A stretch of 20,791 bases of DNA, taken from NCBI GenBank assembly GCA_043764015.1, contig JAYUKY010000014.1:1-20791 (forward strand), written 5' to 3'. Position 1 is the stretch's first letter; every line of letters begins with the position of its first letter. A program made the translations under genes and the position numbers. This stretch comes from JANYGM01 sp043764015 (GTDB lineage Bacteria > Bacteroidota > Bacteroidia > Cytophagales > Thermonemataceae). Below are positions 15,445 to 20,791 of this stretch, piece after piece. A model generated the notes under the pieces. It searched no databases. It saw only the letters and a list, made by a program, of their open reading frames with translations, and was not told the origin of the DNA.

Positions 15445-15526
15445 GCGGATATGGCGAAATTGGCAGACGCACTAGACTTAGGATCTAGCGCCGCAAGGCA
15501 TGTGGGTTCAAGTCCCTCTATCCGCA
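15445..15526 (+). tRNA. tRNA-Leu (anticodon TAG)
   Basis: An 82-nt cloverleaf. Acceptor strands GCGGATA (15445-15451) and TATCCGC (15519-15525) pair fully, with discriminator A at 15526. The anticodon stem CTAGA/TCTAG (15472-15476, 15484-15488) holds the loop CTTAGGA with anticodon TAG at 15479-15481. The T loop is GTTCAAG. The extended variable arm (CGCCGCAAGGCAT region) is the class II feature expected for tRNA-Leu. The 3' CCA is not encoded. It reads CUA and other CUN codons. Confidence 0.95.
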
Positions 15527-15535
15527 CAAAAAAAT

Positions 15536-15564
15536 CCCTTGCTTTAAATAGTAAGGGTTTTTTT
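15536..15564 (+). terminator. Rho-independent terminator after tRNA-Leu
   Basis: Stem CCCTTGCT (15536-15543) pairs with AGTAAGGG (15550-15557) through one G-T wobble, with loop TTAAAT and a run of seven T at 15558-15564. It lies 9 nt after the tRNA and separates it from tig. Confidence 0.85.
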
Positions 15565-15647
15565 ATGAAAAAAATACTACTAAAGTCGTAAAATTTCATA
15601 AAAAACATACAAGAATTTCATAACTTATCACTCAACCAAATATTAAC

Positions 15648-17006
15648 GTGAATATTGTTCTTGACAAAAAAGATGCTACCACAGCGTCACTTAAAGTAAC
15701 CATTACGCCAGAAGATTACAAACCAAAGTTAGATAAAAAACTTAAAGAATTTAGTAAAACAGCACAAATAAAGGGCTTTAGAACAGGAAAAGTACCAGCT
15801 GCGCTTGTTCATAAATTGTATGGAAAAGATGCTTTGATGCAAGAAGTAAATACTCTTTTGCAAGAAAGTGTAAATGAATATCTTAAAGAAAATCCGTTGC
15901 CACTTGTGGGTGAGCTTTTGCCTGCGGAACAGGAAAATATTGGTGATTTTGACAATCCAAAAGATTTTGAATTTATGTTTGACTTGGGAATGTCGTCAGA
16001 AATTAAGTTGGAACTTGATAAAATGAGCATTGCAAAGAAAAATATTATCATTACTGACGAAATTATCACAGAAACTATCCAAAATATGTGCAAACAATTT
16101 GGCACAAACGGAGATGTAGAAGTCATAACAGGAAATTCTATGGTTTATGGTACACTAACGCAAAAAGAAGGTGACTTTACGCTAGAAAATTCTGCTATTC
16201 CTATTGATGAACTTACAGAAGAAGGTAAAGCATTGTTTTTGGGCAAAAAACTAGAAGAAGTTACCTTTGCAATGGAAGGATTTTTGTTGAAACCTGAAAG
16301 CGCAAGGCATATTTTGGGCGTTTATCAAAATGACGAGCAACTAGAAACGCTTTCAAAAGGAACTTTTACTATTGTTATCAACAAAATAATGGAAAGTGTG
16401 CCAGCAGAAGTAAATGCAGAGCTTTTTGCTAAGGCTTTTCCTACTGAAACGGTTGAAACAGAAGAGCAATTCCGCCAAAAAATAAAAAGTATTTTGGGTG
16501 AAAACTACAACAACGAAACACAGTATTTGCTTGATGCAGAAATCAAACAAATGGTGCAGGAAAATACAAACTTTGATTTGCCTGTTGATTTCCTAAAAAG
16601 ATGGCTTTTTACTATCAATGAAGGCAAAATTTCAAAAGAAACTATTGAAGATGAGTACAATGATTTTGAAAAAAATTACCGTTGGACTTTGATACAAAAC
16701 GTACTTATAAAAGAACACAGCATTACTGCAACAAATGCAGAAATTCAGCAAGAAGCAATGTACTCGCTGATGGACCAGTTTAGGAAGTACGGAATGACTG
16801 ATATGAGTGCATTTGGTGATATGAAAGATATTGTAAGCAATTATTTGAGAGCAGAAGATGGCAAAAATTTCAGAGAAACGCAACAAGCAGTCGTAAATAA
16901 AAAATTAGCTGTTATTTTTGCTGCAAGCATCAAAATAGAAGAAACTGATGTTACTGTTGAACAATTTGGAGAAGCTGTAAAAGCATATTCAGAAAAACAA
17001 AAATAA
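15648..17006 (+). CDS. tig: Trigger factor, ribosome-associated chaperone
   Basis: 452 residues, the normal trigger factor length. The N-terminal ribosome-binding domain contains the signature GFRTGKVP at 43-50, followed by ALVHKLYGKDALMQEV. A middle region (about 150-240) corresponds to the FKBP-like PPIase domain but is poorly conserved, as is usual in Bacteroidota. The C-terminal helical chaperone domain (about 250-440) includes FDLPVDFLKRWLF, the counterpart of the conserved VPxxLVxxE-type helix. It binds nascent chains at the ribosome exit tunnel. The start codon is GTG at 15648; the family N-terminus begins at this Met and no in-frame ATG lies just upstream. I found no strong TAnnTTTG promoter directly upstream. 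It is convergent with the lipoprotein gene and shares a terminator with it. Confidence 0.95.
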   Translation: MNIVLDKKDATTASLKVTITPEDYKPKLDKKLKEFSKTAQIKGFRTGKVPAALVHKLYGKDALMQEVNTLLQESVNEYLKENPLPLVGELLPAEQENIGDFDNPKDFEFMFDLGMSSEIKLELDKMSIAKKNIIITDEIITETIQNMCKQFGTNGDVEVITGNSMVYGTLTQKEGDFTLENSAIPIDELTEEGKALFLGKKLEEVTFAMEGFLLKPESARHILGVYQNDEQLETLSKGTFTIVINKIMESVPAEVNAELFAKAFPTETVETEEQFRQKIKSILGENYNNETQYLLDAEIKQMVQENTNFDLPVDFLKRWLFTINEGKISKETIEDEYNDFEKNYRWTLIQNVLIKEHSITATNAEIQQEAMYSLMDQFRKYGMTDMSAFGDMKDIVSNYLRAEDGKNFRETQQAVVNKKLAVIFAASIKIEETDVTVEQFGEAVKAYSEKQK

Positions 17007-17019
17007 TCCGTTTTTCAGT

Positions 17020-17056
17020 AAAAAAGTAGCCATTCGTACAGAATGGCTACTTTTTT
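17020..17056. terminator. Bidirectional hairpin terminator between tig and the lipocalin-like lipoprotein
   Basis: A 16-bp perfect stem centred on AGTAGCCATTC/GAATGGCTACT (17020-17035 with 17041-17056) has a 5-nt loop GTACA and A/T runs at both ends. It lies 14 bp past the tig stop and 25 bp past the stop of the opposing gene. Confidence 0.9.
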
Positions 17057-17080
17057 TGGTTTTATTTGGATTGAAAAATA

Positions 17081-17533
17081 CTAGAATTTGACATAAGTTT
17101 CTGTATCTGTTTCAGTTATACCACTATTATCAGTAAATGTATTTGTAATTTTTAATACATTACCAGTAAGTTCTAATACTGTCCATTCTTGCTTTCCTAG
17201 TGGATAAACATATTGCAATTTTTTCTCATCAGCAGAAAGCTCATAATTTATTGAAAGAGTTGCTGTTGGTGGTGTGCAAGAAGTTGCACCTTCAGAGAAT
17301 ATAAGTTTGTTATCTGTTGTGTATTCAATTACGTCATCTTTCCTACAAGCAGGGTCATCAGTGAAAGTATCTATTGTGGTAAAAGCACCACCTGTGCGCC
17401 CATAAGTGGAGCTACTAGCGGTCATTTTGTATTTCCCTACAATTTTTTTCACAGGTTCTGCATCTTTTTTGGTACAAGACAAAGCAGTTGCTACCATTAC
17501 GAGCATCAAAAGGAAGTTAAGTGTTTTTTTCAT
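17081..17533 (-). CDS. Lipocalin-like lipoprotein, 150 aa
   Basis: A small exported lipoprotein. The signal peptide (MKKTLNFLLMLVMVATALSC) ends in a lipobox with Cys20. The mature part begins with a Lys/Asp/Glu linker and then IVGKYKMTASSSTYG, the opening strand typical of Bacteroidota lipocalin-like domains, with further strands VIEYTTDNKLIF, LSINYELSADEKKLQYVY, WTVLELTGNVLKITNTF and TDTETYVKF. It probably forms a small beta-barrel anchored in the outer or inner membrane; the ligand is unknown. Two cysteines (about 63 and 86, in DPACRKD and ATSCTPP) could form a disulfide. It diverges from the rpn-like gene, and its promoter abuts an AAAAT microsatellite. Confidence 0.8.
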   Translation of the reverse strand: MKKTLNFLLMLVMVATALSCTKKDAEPVKKIVGKYKMTASSSTYGRTGGAFTTIDTFTDDPACRKDDVIEYTTDNKLIFSEGATSCTPPTATLSINYELSADEKKLQYVYPLGKQEWTVLELTGNVLKITNTFTDNSGITETDTETYVKF

Positions 17534-17585
17534 TGGGTTTGGTTGGTTTTTTTGGATTTATTATGAGAATTTAGAATATCAAACG

Positions 17586-17593
17586 CAAAGGTA
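17586..17593 (-). promoter_or_regulatory. -7 element of the lipocalin-like lipoprotein gene
   Basis: CAAAGGTA on + is TACCTTTG on the minus strand, an exact TAnnTTTG identical to the tRNA-Leu element. The ATG is 53 bp downstream. The -33 position falls inside the AAAAT repeat, so no TTTG is present. Confidence 0.55.
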
Positions 17594-17594
17594 C

Positions 17595-17629
17595 AAAATA
17601 AAATAAAATAAAATAAAATAAAATAAAAT
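17595..17629. repeat. (AAAAT)7 pentanucleotide microsatellite
   Basis: Seven perfect AAAAT units begin one base beyond the lipoprotein -7 element and occupy its spacer and -33 region. Gain or loss of a unit would shift upstream sequence by 5 bp relative to the promoter. Confidence 0.9.
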
Positions 17630-17633
17630 AGAG

Positions 17634-17669
17634 ATTTAAGCATTTATTTCCCAAAATAAATGCTTAAAT
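17634..17669. repeat. 16-bp perfect palindrome in the divergent intergenic region
   Basis: ATTTAAGCATTTATTT (17634-17649) and its exact inverse (17654-17669) flank a 4-nt loop. It lies between two divergently transcribed genes, not at a gene end, and is AT-rich without a T-tail, so an operator or cruciform site fits better than a terminator. It is 55 bp upstream of the rpn-like promoter. Confidence 0.75.
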
Positions 17670-17724
17670 GTTATTATTTTAAGATTAAATTGTACTATTT
17701 CCATATAAGAATGACTAAAAAGGA

Positions 17725-17756
17725 TTTGAAAAGTTTTAATTTTTCTTGTATCTTTG
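17725..17756 (+). promoter_or_regulatory. Bacteroidota-type promoter for the rpn-like gene
   Basis: TTTG at 17725-17728, a 20-bp spacer, and TATCTTTG at 17749-17756 match both consensus elements exactly. The start ATG chosen at 17780 lies 24 bp downstream, which rules out the in-frame ATG at 17660 as the main start. Confidence 0.7.
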
Positions 17757-17779
17757 CAATAAATAAACGTCAAAATTTT

Positions 17780-18733
17780 ATGCTCACAAAAGCAAACCCC
17801 AAAACAGATTTAGTTTTCAAAAAACTATTTGGAACAGAAGATAACAAGGATATTCTAATGTCTTTGGTAAATGCTATTTTGCCCCTCACACAACAAATAG
17901 TAACGCTAGAACTCAAAAATCCGTACAATTTGGCAGATTATACAGATGGGAAATTAACCATTTTAGACATCAAAGCGCAAGATGAAAAAGGAATACAATA
18001 TGATATAGAAATGCAAATTAGAGGTTATGATTTCTATGGAAAGCGTACTTTGTATTATTGGGCTAAAATATTTGGCGCACAACTAGACCATATTCCAGAG
18101 CTTCAAAAACTCACTTCTTTGGTAGATAATAGCTATTCAGAACTAAAAAAGTGTATTGTGATAAGTTTGATAGACTTTAATTTTTTTGATGATAAAACAC
18201 CTCATAGATGCTTTACACTCAAAAACCGACTAACTAATGAAACACACAAAGATTTAGATTATTTGGATTTATATTTTATAGAAATGCGCAAATTTAAGAA
18301 AGAACTAAAATTTGCTACGACTATTTTGGATAGATGGATAAATTTTTTGAACAATGCTGCAAGATATGTGAATGATAATCTGCCAACAGAACTAGCAGAA
18401 ATCAAAGAAATAAGAAAAGCCAACCTAAAGCTTGATGCTATGTATCTTGATAAAAGTGAGAGAGAACATTATGAAGGGCAACAAAAATTTCGCCTTGATG
18501 AAAGTTCTAGGTTAAAAGAAGCATTAGAAAAAGCAGACATTAAAGCAAAGGCAGAACTAGAAAAAGTACAAAAAGAACTAGAAAAAGCAGAAATTAAAGT
18601 TAAAGAGGCATCAGAAAAAGCAGAAATTGAAGTTATCAAAAAATCAATATTGAAAGGATTTGATAATGAAACTATTGCAGACATCACAGGATTCACAATA
18701 AAACAAATTCAGAAAATAAGAACTCAAAAATAA
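17780..18733 (+). CDS. Rpn family recombination-promoting nuclease / PD-(D/E)XK nuclease-family transposase
   Basis: 317 residues from the ATG at 17780. The open frame extends upstream to 17660, but the promoter lies inside that extension and family members start like this one (LTKANPKTDLVFKKLFG). The PD-(D/E)XK nuclease core is at about 8-100: TDLVFKKLFG, then ILDIKAQDEKGIQYDIEMQ, in which Asp63, Glu77 and Gln79 fit the D-(x)n-E-x-Q active site. RTLYYWAKIFG follows. The C-terminal third is Lys/Glu heptad-like coiled coil (about 240-285), ending in a putative helix-turn-helix (KGFDNETIADITGFTIKQIQKI). Family members (PDDEXK_2, often annotated transposase) promote RecA-independent recombination in E. 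coli; whether this one moves is unknown. No inverted repeats bound the gene. It is a single-gene unit. Confidence 0.88.
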   Translation: MLTKANPKTDLVFKKLFGTEDNKDILMSLVNAILPLTQQIVTLELKNPYNLADYTDGKLTILDIKAQDEKGIQYDIEMQIRGYDFYGKRTLYYWAKIFGAQLDHIPELQKLTSLVDNSYSELKKCIVISLIDFNFFDDKTPHRCFTLKNRLTNETHKDLDYLDLYFIEMRKFKKELKFATTILDRWINFLNNAARYVNDNLPTELAEIKEIRKANLKLDAMYLDKSEREHYEGQQKFRLDESSRLKEALEKADIKAKAELEKVQKELEKAEIKVKEASEKAEIEVIKKSILKGFDNETIADITGFTIKQIQKIRTQK

Positions 18734-18736
18734 ATA

Positions 18737-18772
18737 AAAAAGTAGCTTTTCTATGTTGAAAAGCTACTTTTT
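18737..18772. terminator. Bidirectional hairpin terminator between the rpn-like gene and etfA
   Basis: A 15-bp perfect stem (18737-18751 with 18758-18772, core AGTAGCTTTTC) has a 6-nt loop and A/T runs on both sides. It directly follows the rpn-like stop codon and lies 26 bp past the stop of etfA. Confidence 0.9.
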
Positions 18773-18797
18773 GGTTATTTTATGAAAAATCTTAAAA

Positions 18798-19763
18798 CTA
18801 TGCAATAGCTTTCACAGCAGCAATAAGTTTTGGCAAAATCTCAAAAGCATCACCAACAATGCCATAATCTGCCGCTTTGAAAAACGGTGCTTCTGGGTCT
18901 TTGTTGATAACAACAATACATTTAGAAGAGTTTACGCCTGCCAAATGCTGAATAGCTCCAGAAATACCCACAGCAATATATAAATTAGGGCTTACTTTCA
19001 CGCCTGTTTGTCCTACGTGTTCGTGGTGAGGTCTCCAATCTAAATCAGAAACAGGTTTAGAACAACCAGTAGCCGCACCCAAAGCGTGTGCTAAGTCTAT
19101 AATAATTCCCCAGTTTTCAGGTCCTTTCAAACCTCTACCACCAGAAACTACGATATTTGCTTCAGGCAAAGAAACTTCACCAGTTGCTTTTTCTGTTTTA
19201 AGGATTTTTACACCAAAATCAGCATCAGAAAAATTAACTGCAAGCGTTTCTACTGTTGCTTTTGCATCTGTTGGAGTTGTAGGATAGATATTTTTCTTAA
19301 TAGCTAAGATTTTCTTTTCAGAAGAAATAACAGTATCAGCAAATGCTTTTCCTGTATAAATACTTCTTTTTACAGAAAAGCTACCACCAATTTCTGGAAG
19401 TGCTACCACGTTTGAGGCAAGTCCAGCTTTCAATTTTCCTGCTACACGTGCTGCTACTGCATCTCCCAAAGAAGATTTTGCATAAACAAGAATTGAACTG
19501 CTTTCTTTTTCCATAGCTGCCACTACAGCTGCCTGATACGCTTGTATCACGCCTGCATTTAGGCGAGAGTCGCCTACGTGTAAGACTTTTGTTGCACCAT
19601 AATTGCCTAAATTTTCTAGGTGTGTATTATCCAATTCTCCCAAAACAAGTGCTGTAGCAGTTGTAGCGGTCATTTCAGCAACTTTTGCACCATAAGCAAC
19701 AGCTTCCAAAGAGGAAGATTTTATGGCACTATCTGCAATTTCTACAAATATTAAAACTGACAT
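18798..19763 (-). CDS. etfA: Electron transfer flavoprotein subunit alpha
   Basis: 321 residues, full length for EtfA. The N-terminal alpha/beta domain covers about 1-195. The C-terminal FAD-binding domain has VVSGGRGLKGPENW (205-218), GCSKPVSDLDW (233-243), GQTGVKVSPNLYIAVGISGA (251-270) and NKDPEAPFFKAADYGIVGD (287-305), the residues that hold FAD. With EtfB it forms a soluble heterodimer that accepts electrons from acyl-CoA and related dehydrogenases and passes them to ETF-quinone oxidoreductase. It lies 91 bp downstream of etfB on the same strand, the usual B-A order, so the two are almost certainly one transcript. The ending shares a bidirectional terminator with the rpn-like gene. Confidence 0.97.
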   Translation of the reverse strand: MSVLIFVEIADSAIKSSSLEAVAYGAKVAEMTATTATALVLGELDNTHLENLGNYGATKVLHVGDSRLNAGVIQAYQAAVVAAMEKESSSILVYAKSSLGDAVAARVAGKLKAGLASNVVALPEIGGSFSVKRSIYTGKAFADTVISSEKKILAIKKNIYPTTPTDAKATVETLAVNFSDADFGVKILKTEKATGEVSLPEANIVVSGGRGLKGPENWGIIIDLAHALGAATGCSKPVSDLDWRPHHEHVGQTGVKVSPNLYIAVGISGAIQHLAGVNSSKCIVVINKDPEAPFFKAADYGIVGDAFEILPKLIAAVKAIA

Positions 19764-19854
19764 ATATTTTTAGTTTTTAATTTTTCTTATTAGAACAACA
19801 AAGTGATTTTTATGATTATCTTATATTCATTCATAATTCACAATTTAAAATTAC

Positions 19855-20592
19855 TTATAAAACTTTCGCTTCGTTTTGTAGCAAAGCAATCAAAGAAGCC
19901 GCATCTTCTGCAGCTATCATTTTCACGCCTGTCTTTGCAGGAGGAAGAGAAAATACGCTTACTGCAGTTAGCATTTCTGGGCTAGCAGGCTCTACAACCA
20001 ATAATGGTTTAGAACGTGCAGACATAATACCACGCATATTAGGGATTTTCCATTCTGCTATTGGCTCTTGGCAACCCAAAACTAATGGCAATTGTGCTTC
20101 CAAATATTCTTTTCCCCCTTCAATTTCACGCAACATTTTAGCAGTGTTTCCTTCCAAATCAAGTTTCATAACTGGAGAAAGAGAGGGAATATTAAGCATT
20201 TCAGCTACCATTCCGTGAACTTGTCCGCCATTGAAATCAATAGACTCACGTCCCATCAAAATCAAATCATAACCGTTTTGTTTGGCAATATGTGCAATTT
20301 GTTGAGCAACAAAATAGGCATCAGTTGGCTCTGCATTGATACGAATAGCATCATCAGCACCAAGTGCAAGGGCTTTGCGCATAGTTGGCTCTGTTTCTGC
20401 CGTACCTACATTGAGTACAGTAAGTGTTCCGCCAGTTTGTTCTTTGAGTTCTATGGCACGAGAAACGGCATAATCATCATAAGGACCTGTAATAAACTGA
20501 ATACTAGCTGTGTTTAGCTTTGTATTTCCTTCAATAAACTCAATTTTTGAGGTAGTATCAGGAACATTAGTAATACAAACGAGAATTTTCAT
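19855..20592 (-). CDS. etfB: Electron transfer flavoprotein subunit beta
   Basis: 245 residues, typical for EtfB. Motifs in order are MKILVCITNVPDTT, GPYDDYAVSRAIELKE (36-51), ALALGADDAIRI (74-85), LILMGRESIDFNGGQVHGMV (110-129) and the subunit signature REIEGGKEYLEAQLPLVLGC (155-174), followed by NMRGIMSARSKPL. The beta subunit binds AMP and supplies the recognition loop that docks partner dehydrogenases. It is the first gene of the etfBA operon. Upstream to the window end (20593-20791) I see only AT-rich spacer and one candidate promoter element. Confidence 0.97.
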   Translation of the reverse strand: MKILVCITNVPDTTSKIEFIEGNTKLNTASIQFITGPYDDYAVSRAIELKEQTGGTLTVLNVGTAETEPTMRKALALGADDAIRINAEPTDAYFVAQQIAHIAKQNGYDLILMGRESIDFNGGQVHGMVAEMLNIPSLSPVMKLDLEGNTAKMLREIEGGKEYLEAQLPLVLGCQEPIAEWKIPNMRGIMSARSKPLLVVEPASPEMLTAVSVFSLPPAKTGVKMIAAEDAASLIALLQNEAKVL

Positions 20593-20655
20593 TTTTTCTT
20601 TGTTTATTTTTCTTATTTATTTCTCTTTGACTTTAGGATAACTAAAATTTTGCCA

Positions 20656-20663
20656 CAAAGTTA
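20656..20663 (-). promoter_or_regulatory. Candidate -7 element for etfBA
   Basis: CAAAGTTA on + is TAACTTTG on the minus strand, fitting TAnnTTTG, 63 bp upstream of the etfB ATG. The nearest TTTG lies at 27-bp rather than about 20-bp spacing, so this is tentative. Confidence 0.4.
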
Positions 20664-20791
20664 TCAAATATTTAACGAAAAAAAAATAAACAAAAAATAT
20701 TCTGTATGCAGAGTATTTATATATTCCATATCATTGTAAATTATACTGCAAACGGAAAAGATTTCGGAAAATGTATTACAGTCCAGCGGAC

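Noticed and set aside
17780..18733. Rpn-like gene as part of an intact insertion sequence
   Set aside because: Although the family is often called transposase, I find no terminal inverted repeats or target duplications around it. The palindrome upstream is not repeated downstream.

Overview
This window looks like a chromosomal segment from a low-GC member of the Bacteroidota, most plausibly Cytophagales-like. That placement is inferred from four things: recurrent promoters with the phylum-typical -7 element TAnnTTTG, lipoprotein signals ending in S-C, a Bacteroidota-style trigger factor, and the FtsK and crotonase sequences. No rRNA or species-level marker is present.

Layout. At 97-2380 a leftward pair encodes a small unknown protein and an exported TPR protein. 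At about 2381-3194 there is a gene-free stretch with 15 matches to the DnaA box TTATNCACA, 11 of them the exact form TTATCCACA, flanked on the left by a very AT-rich tract. I read this as the chromosomal replication origin (oriC), and it is the most important feature of the window. At 3195-6227 a leftward three-gene operon runs toward the origin: a thioredoxin-NHL lipoprotein followed by two tandem paralogous DUF3592-like membrane proteins. A decayed ISAs1-type insertion sequence lies at about 6347-6874. Two leftward family-4-like glycosyltransferases follow (6921-9288). ftsK is on the + strand (9588-12524), convergent with a papain-like cysteine protease whose C-terminus is a long acidic 15-bp-repeat tail (12760-14208). 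Next come a crotonase-family enzyme (14436-15209), a tRNA-Leu(TAG) gene, tig (trigger factor), a lipocalin-like lipoprotein, an Rpn/PD-(D/E)XK family nuclease gene, and the etfB-etfA operon for electron transfer flavoprotein (18798-20592).

How the parts relate. The origin sits between a transcription unit leaving it on the left and one approaching it on the right. The approaching unit ends in a 12-bp inverted repeat just before the DnaA-box field. Strong bidirectional hairpin terminators separate the convergent pairs ftsK/protease, tig/lipoprotein and rpn-like/etfA. Crotonase and EtfAB both fit acyl-CoA or branched-chain catabolism but are not in one operon. Bacteroidota-type promoters can be read for the glycosyltransferase operon, ftsK, the crotonase and the rpn-like gene (both elements with 19-20 bp spacing), and as -7 elements alone for several others. 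The lipoprotein promoter abuts an (AAAAT)7 microsatellite, a possible length-variable switch. I saw no CRISPR array, prophage, defence island or biosynthetic cluster. The notable non-coding elements are the origin, the IS remnant and the repeat-based features.
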